The notes beneath the pieces were generated by a model. The model did not search any database, was not told the origin of the DNA, and saw nothing but the letters and a program-made list of their open reading frames with translations. Positions 1 to 6,355 of a DNA stretch of 11,911 nucleotides are shown here, in pieces; positions within the stretch are counted from its first letter, which is position 1, and every line of letters begins with the position of its first letter. The translations under genes were made by a program, and so were the position numbers. Source of the stretch: Candidatus Helarchaeota archaeon (lineage in GTDB: Archaea; Asgardarchaeota; Lokiarchaeia; Helarchaeales; HEL-GB-A); NCBI GenBank assembly GCA_016840125.1, contig JAEOSY010000561.1, positions 1-11,911 on the forward strand, written 5' to 3'.

Positions 1-318
1 ACCTCCACATCTCCACCAAGCGATGACTTAGACTTAGAAGTGGCGTCCATAGAGCCAGGGGAGCAACCAACCCAAATTTTTCCACAAGGGATATCACAGA
101 CACCAAGAGCCAGTGGCGACCCGGAAACCCTTTATCAAGAATTAATTTCGCTGGAAGGAAAGCGTTATTCTATTGAGAGAAGTATACGTGATCTGAAGAG
201 TGATCGTGAGAATGGAATCCTGAGTGATCAGGAATATAAGGACAAATTAAGTCAGTTATTAAATAAATTACAGACAATTTCAAAGCGGATCGAGGTTATA
301 CGAGAAACTTTGGATTAA
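1..318 (+). CDS. C-terminal part of an unidentified protein with Pro/Ser-rich linker and helical hairpin (5' end outside window)
   Basis: The reading frame is open from the first base, so this is the 3' end of a longer gene. A GTG at 40 is only an internal valine candidate with no ribosome binding site before it. The visible 105 residues have two parts: a low-complexity Ser/Pro/Asp-rich stretch, then a roughly 65-residue charged two-helix segment starting near SGDPETLYQEL and ending RIEVIRETLD. The turn reads NGILSDQEYKDKL, a pattern seen at the C-terminus of many proteins with short helical hairpins. The end of the GTPase at 8158-9588 has the same order: Pro-rich linker, a SG(K)DP start, and a helical hairpin with an acidic-aromatic turn. 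The missing N-terminal part could therefore be another GTPase or a partner protein, but this cannot be known from the window. The coding frame is secure; the function is unknown. Confidence 0.75.
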   Translation, partial: TSTSPPSDDLDLEVASIEPGEQPTQIFPQGISQTPRASGDPETLYQELISLEGKRYSIERSIRDLKSDRENGILSDQEYKDKLSQLLNKLQTISKRIEVIRETLD

Positions 319-517
319 TTAAAGCACTTTTCAGACAAAAATCATCCAAAAACAACTGTCCCAAAATTTAAATTGCTTTTATTGTTGTTGTTAATAACAG
401 CATACACCGTATTAGAAAGGTGTAAATGATTTGAGATAGCTCAGATCCTGTCCTCATCGAGGAGATAAGTGATCTTGGACTTCGAATCCGGGGTTCCTCG
501 GTATTTATGATAGAAAG
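319..517 (+). other. 199-bp intergenic leader, no ORF, possible promoter
   Basis: No start codon here opens a frame of more than a few codons. The first half is AT-rich, with a TATA-like TTTAAATT at about 366-373 that could drive the secreted-protein gene; transcription would then start near 395-400 and give a 5' leader of over 100 bases. The second half (about 430-500) is distinctly more GC-rich and can fold (separate entry). I see no T-rich terminator after the upstream gene's stop codon at 318. The promoter assignment is inference from position and composition. Confidence 0.4.
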
Positions 518-520
518 GTG
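413..520 (+). repeat. 10-bp direct repeat TAGAAAGGTG flanking the structured leader
   Basis: TAGAAAGGTG occurs at 413-422 and again at 511-520. The second copy contains the GTG used as start codon of the secreted-protein gene and the GGTGAT ribosome-binding motif. The 88 bases between the copies contain the foldable segment. The inserted segment begins TAAAT (423-427) and nearly ends with its complement ATTTA (503-507). This could be a target-site duplication around a tiny inserted element, or two related ribosome-binding sequences, or chance. The repeat is seen directly; its origin is not established. Confidence 0.35.
443..500 (+). promoter_or_regulatory. Candidate structured leader RNA with mutually exclusive pairings
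   Basis: TCCTC at 451-455 can pair with GAGGA at 459-463 across a 3-base loop, and AGATC (443-447) can close it by pairing with GATCT (471-475). The same GAGGA (with C458) can instead pair with TCCTCG at 495-500, enclosing a small arm TTGGA-CTTCGAA-TCCGG. The two folds cannot coexist, the arrangement expected of a switching leader, and the segment lies 18-75 bases upstream of the secreted-protein start. TAGCTCAG at 437-444 and TTCGAATCC recall tRNA D- and T-arm sequences, but no complete tRNA folds. No known riboswitch class is recognised. Confidence 0.25.
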
Positions 521-2638
521 ATTCATATTCCAAATCTAAACAATAAAATTAAGAAAGCTTCTGCAATTTTCATTCTTATAATTGTATTTACACCCCAAAT
601 ATTTATTCTAATTCCCTTAGAATCAGATACCTCTCTTAGTTCTACTGCTCAGTGGGTATATTCAATGAGAACGGATTTTAATCGCACCATTGATTTATTT
701 GCGGATTTTAATGCCACGGCGGGGTACAGGCAGCGACAAGCTGTTTATTTAAACGATTCTAAACTGAGTAATAGTTTAGATGCACAAGCCGTCCGCGTGT
801 ATCTAAATTTAAGTGTGAATGAAGCAACCATTCGGAATTCGCTTTTGAGATTGCTCGGGCTCGAGCATTTATTAGATTTTAACTTAAATCCTCTGGTACG
901 GATAATGTATTTAGATCTTAATCGAAGTGTCCTGAGTTCAGAACTAAAGGATAACATTTCTGATGCCTTTGGTAAAACCTTTTATTGGTACGAGGAATTA
1001 AATGAAATTGATGATCAAATAATATGGACAGAAAATCACCAGATCTTATTTCATTCCGCCGAACTACTCGTCGGGCAGCTCTATCCAAATGATACCTTCA
1101 CAGTTTCGGGGATGACTGGCGATGATCATGTAGCACACGCCACACCACTTCTTAAAAGGTGGCTGGATATACGGGGGCAAATAGGATTTACCGAATGGCA
1201 TTCGACCACTTATTTAAGATTCGATGTTGCAGCCCTCCTCAATCTCGTAGATTTTGCGATGGACCCAGAAATCGTCTATAAATCAGCAATGATATTAGAT
1301 CAAATAGCTTTTGGGTTCGCAAATAATTTTTTTCAGGAAGGCTATGCAACCTCGGCTGGAAGGTGTTATGACGGCGACAAAGTAGCAGAGTCACCTTCAA
1401 CAGTAGATCGAGACAGCAATGCTGAAGCGGCGTGGATTATGTTGGGAATCGGAAAGCATGTGCCTTCAAATATTAACAAAGCCGCGACGGCTCTCGCGAC
1501 AAGTGACCATTATGCACCACCACCCGTCTTAGAGGCTATTGCCAATGATACTCGGGCGTATTATGAGCACAAAGAACGAACCTCCATTTATTTGGATGAA
1601 GGGCCCAGCTATAATATAACCTATACTGAGGAAGACTTGATGTTTTGGTGGTCAATGTCCGCGCCAATGGCACCTCAGGTAATACAACAATCCTTCGACT
1701 TCATAAGTAACAATAATGTTGATCCATGGACTATTATGGGGCCTCCAATCCTTATGGATTTTTTAGAAGTCTCTGCTTTCCTGCACGGGCAGACCCTAGG
1801 TGAGTATAGCGAATCCTTAAAACTTCTTACAGAGGGAGTCGCTTTAGAAGCGACGAATATTTACACATACCGTACTCCATATTATCAATTATCCGGGGCC
1901 CAAGATCACCAAAAGGGTATGGATAGTATGCAGGAACATATCTGGCAGGCGACCCTAGACAATGAAACTTGGGTATTTACAAATTCGCCAGGAGGAATCA
2001 CTAAAGATTTTGACCAGGAATGGATGGGGGGATGGATGCCCCGCGCTACATTACATAAAAATATGGGGGTTATTCAATACGATCGAGAACTCATGCCTAT
2101 AGAGGGAGAACTCATAATTTTCATATTAAACCTCATTTCAGATAACAAGTTTTACCAGCATGCCTATTTTCCACGGTGGGCTTTTGATGAGGTGCGATAT
2201 GATGATAAATGGGTTTTTGGAAGGAAAAATGACAGTTACATCGCACTCTATTCTTATGAGCCTACTTGGTGGGAAAATAATTACGAGTTGCGGGTCTGGG
2301 GCTATAAAAACTGTTGGATCGTAGAGTTAGGGAGTATCGAGAATTATACCTCGTTCGATGAATTTGTTCTGGCGATTCAACAAGCGCCTCTGGTAGTTAC
2401 ACCGCAAACTCTAGGTTATAATGTTCGATATACCTCACCGTCACAAGGAGTGGTGAGTGTGGCGTGGGATGGTCCAATGAGTGTAAATGGCACATCTGTG
2501 GATCTGGGTCCATATCCGCGATATGATAATCCTTATTGCTATCAAGAATTCGGTACCAAGCAGACAGTAATACAACATGGCACTATGCGATTAGGGCTTT
2601 ATTTTAATAACAATTCGAGGCAATATCAAGAGGGGTAA
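518..2638 (+). CDS. Large secreted or membrane-anchored protein, predicted alpha-toroid plus beta-sandwich (polysaccharide-lyase-like)
   Basis: The 706-residue product has a basic N-terminus and one hydrophobic segment (about residues 14-33), then a long hydrophilic body, so it is exported and possibly anchored. At least a dozen N-X-S/T sequons (for example N55, N65, N79, N97, N135, N146, N191) fit archaeal surface N-glycosylation. The middle is helical and aromatic-rich, with WTENHQILFHSAELL at 170-184 and GFTEWHSTTY at 223-232. I associate these motifs with large uncharacterised secreted proteins resembling heparinase/alginate-lyase toroids. The C-terminal third looks beta-rich, as in the sandwich domain of those enzymes. 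Several His, Glu and Tyr residues lie in the conserved blocks, so an enzyme is plausible, but no substrate can be named. The start is GTG, the only usable one before the hydrophobic segment; it sits inside a GGTGAT motif. The membrane-protein gene follows after 6 bases. Confidence 0.8.
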   Translation: MIHIPNLNNKIKKASAIFILIIVFTPQIFILIPLESDTSLSSTAQWVYSMRTDFNRTIDLFADFNATAGYRQRQAVYLNDSKLSNSLDAQAVRVYLNLSVNEATIRNSLLRLLGLEHLLDFNLNPLVRIMYLDLNRSVLSSELKDNISDAFGKTFYWYEELNEIDDQIIWTENHQILFHSAELLVGQLYPNDTFTVSGMTGDDHVAHATPLLKRWLDIRGQIGFTEWHSTTYLRFDVAALLNLVDFAMDPEIVYKSAMILDQIAFGFANNFFQEGYATSAGRCYDGDKVAESPSTVDRDSNAEAAWIMLGIGKHVPSNINKAATALATSDHYAPPPVLEAIANDTRAYYEHKERTSIYLDEGPSYNITYTEEDLMFWWSMSAPMAPQVIQQSFDFISNNNVDPWTIMGPPILMDFLEVSAFLHGQTLGEYSESLKLLTEGVALEATNIYTYRTPYYQLSGAQDHQKGMDSMQEHIWQATLDNETWVFTNSPGGITKDFDQEWMGGWMPRATLHKNMGVIQYDRELMPIEGELIIFILNLISDNKFYQHAYFPRWAFDEVRYDDKWVFGRKNDSYIALYSYEPTWWENNYELRVWGYKNCWIVELGSIENYTSFDEFVLAIQQAPLVVTPQTLGYNVRYTSPSQGVVSVAWDGPMSVNGTSVDLGPYPRYDNPYCYQEFGTKQTVIQHGTMRLGLYFNNNSRQYQEG

Positions 2639-2644
2639 TATAAT

Positions 2645-3475
2645 ATGAAGCTCTGGAAAATCGTTAAATCTGGTATCAAAGGCAGTATAATGGTTTTAAT
2701 CGGTATTTATGCATCGGGTAGGGGGCTCGGGGTTAGCCCAGCGGATTTTTTCATAAATATAATCTATGGTCCTCTCGCATTTTTTTTCCTGGCAATCTCA
2801 GGTTTGGTTGTTTTTGAAACGCTCCAAAAATTAGAGGATTCTTCTGTTACTAATTCAGGGATATTGAAGGGGCTTGGCATTTTTGGGGCGCTGTATATTA
2901 CTGGATGTATTATTTCGATTTATAACATGATAATCGCAGAAATTAACTTTATTCTAATGTTTTTTGTCACAGCAATTGGTTTATTGTGGTTTTTATTGAG
3001 TTATTTTACATCTAACTTAAAAAAGGGTGAATATATTGCGGATTTGATAGTCGGTCTCGCCTTTACTCTTGGAATTATTTATGGAACGCTTTTAAATGAT
3101 TTAAATAATCGATTTGAAATTCCTCCATATATTTATTTATTCTTTTTATCAGCCTTATTTTTACAATTATCCCGGGAATTTATGAAACGCTTCAACGAAG
3201 GAGAAAATCCAAATTATGAAGAATTAAAATTACCATTGGCTTTTCAAGTAACAGCTATAATCTTTTTTGTTCTTCCGCTTATCACGATTCACCATCTAAT
3301 GCCATATCTTTATCTCATGCTTATTGGGTTGATTTTCATAGGTTTGGCCGCGTTTCTTACCGTGAAAAGTCTACGAGATACGAAAAAATTTAATAAAATA
3401 AGTTTACTTTTGAGAATTGGAATATTAATTGAGTTAATTGCATTTACATTCGTGAATGATGCACCATTATTATAA
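2645..3475 (+). CDS. Polytopic membrane protein, probably a degenerate UbiA-fold (prenyltransferase-like) protein
   Basis: The 276-residue protein is almost entirely hydrophobic, with about eight or nine membrane helices, the size and helix number of the UbiA prenyltransferase superfamily, which includes the archaeal lipid enzyme digeranylgeranylglyceryl phosphate synthase. Residues around 130-152 (YIADLIVGLAFTLGIIYG) and 167-199 (SREFMK followed by a charged loop and LKLP) resemble the segment before and at the second Asp-rich motif of that family, usually REIxKDIED..GD..TLP. Here the metal-binding aspartates are absent, and no NDxxDxxxD motif occurs near residue 55-70. If the match is right this is a non-catalytic or repurposed member. 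It may instead be an unrelated membrane protein. ATG at 2645 is preceded by GAGGGG overlapping the end of the upstream gene, suggesting co-translation with the secreted protein, for which it could be a membrane partner. Confidence 0.7.
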   Translation: MKLWKIVKSGIKGSIMVLIGIYASGRGLGVSPADFFINIIYGPLAFFFLAISGLVVFETLQKLEDSSVTNSGILKGLGIFGALYITGCIISIYNMIIAEINFILMFFVTAIGLLWFLLSYFTSNLKKGEYIADLIVGLAFTLGIIYGTLLNDLNNRFEIPPYIYLFFLSALFLQLSREFMKRFNEGENPNYEELKLPLAFQVTAIIFFVLPLITIHHLMPYLYLMLIGLIFIGLAAFLTVKSLRDTKKFNKISLLLRIGILIELIAFTFVNDAPLL

Positions 3476-3508
3476 ATATGAGTGATTTGAAATTTCTACT
3501 GGAGAGGA
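3471..3508 (+). promoter_or_regulatory. TATA box and ribosome binding site of the lipoate operon
   Basis: TATAAATA at 3471-3478 matches the archaeal TATA consensus and overlaps the stop codon of the membrane-protein gene. Transcription would be expected to start near 3500, directly before GGAGAGGAG (3501-3509), a strong Shine-Dalgarno sequence. It sits a few bases upstream of TTG at 3513 and supports that unusual start codon. The spacing agrees with archaeal promoters; activity is inferred. Confidence 0.5.
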
Positions 3509-3512
3509 GTCC

Positions 3513-4508
3513 TTGATTCCTGAATATATTCGTGTTTCTGTTGGTACCGCGGCGGTCTTAGGATTAAGACAAATGCAAATGGATGCAATCCCTACTACTG
3601 CTTATTTAATGTTATATACGGAAGATAAATGTTTAGGGAATTGCGGATTTTGTCCCCAAGCACGGGAAAGCGAAGCTAGAAGTGATGCGCTGTCACGAAT
3701 TTTCTGGCCAAGTTTCGAACTGTCTGAATTAAAGAGAGCTTTTGAAAAATTGGAAGTGTCCAAGAAATTCAAGCGCATTTGTGTGCAAGCAATCAATTAT
3801 GTAGGATTTTTTGATGATTTAACTGGAATTATAGAAAGCCTCAATAATTTTAAAATTCCGGTTTCAGTTTCAGTACAACCTATAACTGAGCTACAAATGA
3901 AAAGACTACATGAGTTAGGAGTAAGTAGGATAGGAATCCCATTTGATGCAGCTACTCCTGAAATATTTCTTCGAGTGAAAGGGAAAGCAGCCAAAGGACC
4001 CTACAAATGGGAAAAAAATCTTGAATCGATTAAAATAGCACAGACAATTTTTGGAACCCATAATGTTAGTACGCATTTAATAATCGGGTTGGGCGAGACT
4101 GATTATGAAGCGATTAAATTCATGCAGGAATCGATAGACTCTCAAGTATTAGTAGCACTTTTTACCTTTACACCCATCAAAGGTACTGCTTTTGAAAGTG
4201 ATTCGCGCCCCACTCTTTTGAAATATCGAAAAATGCAATTAGCTCGTTATTTACTTACTCACAAAATTTCTCAGCTATACCAATTTTCCTTCGACGAAAC
4301 AGGAAAATTAGTTAGTTACGGGTTAGAACGAAAAAAAATTGATGATATTATTAGAAGTGGTTTGCCCTTCATGACAAGTGGATGTTCTGGATGCAATCGA
4401 CCATATTATAATGAACGTCCGGGTGAAATTCTTTTTAATTATCCTAGACCATTATCAAGTGAAGAGATTAACGAAATTTTAGATCATTTTGGGGAATATA
4501 TGATATGA
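3513..4508 (+). CDS. Radical SAM protein, LipS1/LipS2-type lipoyl synthase subunit
   Basis: The 331-residue protein carries a radical SAM cluster motif C40-x3-C44-x2-C47 (CLGNCGFC) and continues as a biotin-synthase-like barrel. Near the C-terminus it has TSGCSGCNRPYYNERP, a second Cys pair that could hold an auxiliary iron-sulfur cluster used as sulfur donor. In Thermococcus kodakarensis two such proteins, once annotated as biotin synthases, act together as lipoyl synthase (LipS1 and LipS2), inserting two sulfurs into protein-bound octanoyl groups. Neighbours decide the assignment: the next gene is a lipoate-protein ligase overlapping by ATGA, and a second radical SAM gene follows. No biotin genes are nearby. 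I cannot say from the sequence which of the two paralogues is LipS1 and which LipS2. Start TTG 3513 follows a strong GGAGAGGAG. Expected location: cytosol. Confidence 0.8.
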   Translation: MIPEYIRVSVGTAAVLGLRQMQMDAIPTTAYLMLYTEDKCLGNCGFCPQARESEARSDALSRIFWPSFELSELKRAFEKLEVSKKFKRICVQAINYVGFFDDLTGIIESLNNFKIPVSVSVQPITELQMKRLHELGVSRIGIPFDAATPEIFLRVKGKAAKGPYKWEKNLESIKIAQTIFGTHNVSTHLIIGLGETDYEAIKFMQESIDSQVLVALFTFTPIKGTAFESDSRPTLLKYRKMQLARYLLTHKISQLYQFSFDETGKLVSYGLERKKIDDIIRSGLPFMTSGCSGCNRPYYNERPGEILFNYPRPLSSEEINEILDHFGEYMI

Positions 4509-5275
4509 GTTCGTGGCGTTTAATTGATCTTGAGATCCATGATGGGTATGCAAACATGGCGATTGATGAGGCCATTCTGGAAGCCCGGATTGCAAATAGA
4601 GTTCCGAACACGTTCCGTTTGTATCGATGGCAGCCTGCATGTGCATCCATTGGGAAAAACCAATCAATGAAGCATGAGATTGATATAGTAGCTTGTGAAA
4701 AGTTGGGAATTGATTATGTTCGGCGAATCACTGGAGGCGGTGCTGTCTATCATGACTATACCGGAGAAATTACCTACTCCATCATTGCCAAGAAAGAGAA
4801 TTTCCTTCCAATGGATATTGATAAAACATTTCGGATATTATGTAAGGGGATTATTGTTGCACTGGGAGATTTTGGATTAACCGCTGAGCATGGAGTACAT
4901 CATTGTCCTTCAATTTTCGTGGAAGGGCGAAAAATTTCGGGAAATGCTCAAACAATCAGAAAGGGTGTAGTTCTGCAACATGGTACAATACTATTACATT
5001 ATGATCCCGAGTTAATGTACTCAGTCTTAAAAGTTAAAAGGGTAGGAAATAAACCAAAAGTCGTTAGTTCAGTATACCAGAAAGTAACGACACTCCAGCA
5101 AGAATCCAAGCGAGAATATAATATTGAAACTGTCAAAAAAGCCTTAATTAACGGATATGAGGGGGCGTTAAATACAAAATTCGACATGCAAACCCTATCG
5201 GACGATGAAAAAGAGAAGGTAAATGAATTAATAGCTAAAAAATATAAAACTAAGGATTGGAATTTTAAACTATAA
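4505..5275 (+). CDS. Lipoate/octanoate-protein ligase, LplA catalytic-domain family
   Basis: The 256-residue enzyme belongs to the LplA/LipB/BirA fold group. RRITGGGAVYHD at 73-84 is the lipoate-ligase nucleotide and substrate loop, and GRKISGNAQ at 141-149 contains the invariant catalytic lysine (K143). The family activates lipoate or octanoate as an acyl-adenylate and transfers it to a lysine of carrier proteins such as GcvH or 2-oxoacid dehydrogenase E2. It lacks the large C-terminal accessory domain of E. coli LplA (338 residues) and ends in a short EKVNELIAKKY...DWNF tail, as in compact archaeal ligases that often need a small separate partner, LplB; none is visible here. ATG 4505 overlaps the upstream TGA (ATGA), so translation is probably coupled. 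Between two LipS-type genes it most likely supplies octanoyl-carrier substrate or salvages lipoate. Confidence 0.9.
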   Translation: MSSWRLIDLEIHDGYANMAIDEAILEARIANRVPNTFRLYRWQPACASIGKNQSMKHEIDIVACEKLGIDYVRRITGGGAVYHDYTGEITYSIIAKKENFLPMDIDKTFRILCKGIIVALGDFGLTAEHGVHHCPSIFVEGRKISGNAQTIRKGVVLQHGTILLHYDPELMYSVLKVKRVGNKPKVVSSVYQKVTTLQQESKREYNIETVKKALINGYEGALNTKFDMQTLSDDEKEKVNELIAKKYKTKDWNFKL

Positions 5276-5292
5276 GTAAGATTGTGGTTTTA

Positions 5293-6291
5293 ATGGATGT
5301 AAAGCTTCAAATCCTTCAGAAATTTCAAGATGACGCTTCTGGAAAACAAGTGCTGGAATTTCTTTCCAATATGAATGAGGAAATTTTCTCCAATCTTTTG
5401 TCAGAAGCATGGAAGATTCGTCAAGAAAATTTTGATTCCGTTCTTAACACATTTTATCCAGGAAAAAGCTTCCCCGCAATATCTATAACGGGAGTCCAAT
5501 GCGCTCTGAATTGCAAACATTGCAATAAACATTATCTGGCATTGATGACTCATGCTGAAACTCCTATTAAGTTATGGGAACTATGTGAGGAACTTAATAG
5601 AGAAGGAAAGATAGGTGTTTTATTGAGTGGGGGATACGACAAGGAGGCGATGGTTCCCTTTACAGAATTCTTACCTATAATTAAAAGAATTAAAGAAAAA
5701 ACAAATTTGATCTTAAATGTGCATACGGGACTTGTTAATGAAGAAATAGCTATGCAATTAGGGGAAGCAGGAGTCGATATTGTTTCATTTGATATCGTAG
5801 GAGATAAAACCACGATTCACGAAGTGTATGGTCTTGAAAAAACACCTGAAGATTATTTTAAATCCATAAAATTTCTCACAAAATCAAAGATTCCATATAT
5901 CGTCCCACATATATGTATAGGATTAAAGCAAGGTACATTATCGGGAGAAATACGAGCGTTAAAACTCATAAGTAGTACAAATCCATCGTTAATTGTATTA
6001 CTTGGCTTAGTACCAACAATTGACACACCAATGCAGGAAGTCACTCCAAATGCACAAAATATCGCTAAAATTATTGCAACCACCAGAATCTTATTTCCAA
6101 ATACCCCAATTAGTTTAGGATGCATGCGACCGGGGAAAAAAGTCAGAATTCAAATTGATCAATATGCAATCGATGCAGGGATTAATCGGATAGAGATCCC
6201 AACATATAGAGCCATTCAATATGCAACACAAAAAGGACTCGAAATCCGGAAATATCATTCCTGTTGTGCTGTTCCAATCAATTTGCTTTAA
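5293..6291 (+). CDS. Radical SAM protein, second LipS1/LipS2-type lipoyl synthase subunit
   Basis: The product has an N-terminal helical region of about 60 residues, then a radical SAM motif CALNCKHC (C70, C74 and C77 counted from ATG 5293). A Gly-rich SAM-binding strand LLSGGYD follows. The end holds LGCMRPGKK (C277) and an adjacent pair HSCCAVP (C324, C325), extra cysteines suited to a second iron-sulfur cluster. The sequence is clearly different from the gene at 3513 but has the same overall plan, which fits the two-protein lipoyl synthase of archaea in which each partner adds one sulfur. It lies 17 bases after the ligase gene in the same operon. The frame also allows GTG at 5284 (three residues longer); neither start has a good ribosome binding site, and ATG is preferred. 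An A-run and T-run follow the stop codon, so the operon probably ends here. Confidence 0.78.
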   Translation: MDVKLQILQKFQDDASGKQVLEFLSNMNEEIFSNLLSEAWKIRQENFDSVLNTFYPGKSFPAISITGVQCALNCKHCNKHYLALMTHAETPIKLWELCEELNREGKIGVLLSGGYDKEAMVPFTEFLPIIKRIKEKTNLILNVHTGLVNEEIAMQLGEAGVDIVSFDIVGDKTTIHEVYGLEKTPEDYFKSIKFLTKSKIPYIVPHICIGLKQGTLSGEIRALKLISSTNPSLIVLLGLVPTIDTPMQEVTPNAQNIAKIIATTRILFPNTPISLGCMRPGKKVRIQIDQYAIDAGINRIEIPTYRAIQYATQKGLEIRKYHSCCAVPINLL

Positions 6292-6303
6292 AAAATCTTT
6301 TTT
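6288..6303 (+). terminator. A-run/T-run terminator-like sequence after the lipoate operon
   Basis: The stop codon of the second radical SAM gene runs into AAAAAA, TC, then six Ts (6298-6303), with TTAAAAAA and TTTTTTAA nearly complementary. Archaeal RNA polymerase can terminate at T-runs alone, so this is a reasonable end for the operon. The evidence is sequence only. Confidence 0.4.
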
Positions 6304-6320
6304 AATCAAATTGTGTTATG

Positions 6321-6342
6321 AAATATTGTTAATTTAAAAGAC
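6321..6342 (+). promoter_or_regulatory. TATA-like promoter of the 6356 radical SAM gene
   Basis: AATTTAAAA at 6331-6339, with AAATATTG at 6321-6328 as alternative, lies about 20-30 bases before ATG 6356. That ATG has no clear Shine-Dalgarno sequence, so a leaderless or very short-leader transcript is likely. Assigned by position and composition only. Confidence 0.35.
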
Positions 6343-6355
6343 TTGGCAGATAATC

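Noticed and set aside
426..434. Minimal upstream ORF ATG ATT TGA preceded by AAAGGTG
   Set aside because: Two codons only; in AT-rich sequence this arises easily and nothing else supports it.
430..500. tRNA gene suggested by TAGCTCAG and TTCGAATCC
   Set aside because: The acceptor arm before TAGCTCAG has no complement at the 3' side, the T-stem closing pair would be C-C, and no anticodon arm of the right size forms on either strand.
3513..4508. Biotin synthase
   Set aside because: The radical SAM motif is similar, but the lipoate ligase, a second radical SAM partner and the SGCSGCNRPYYNERP tail point to the LipS pair, and no biotin gene is near.
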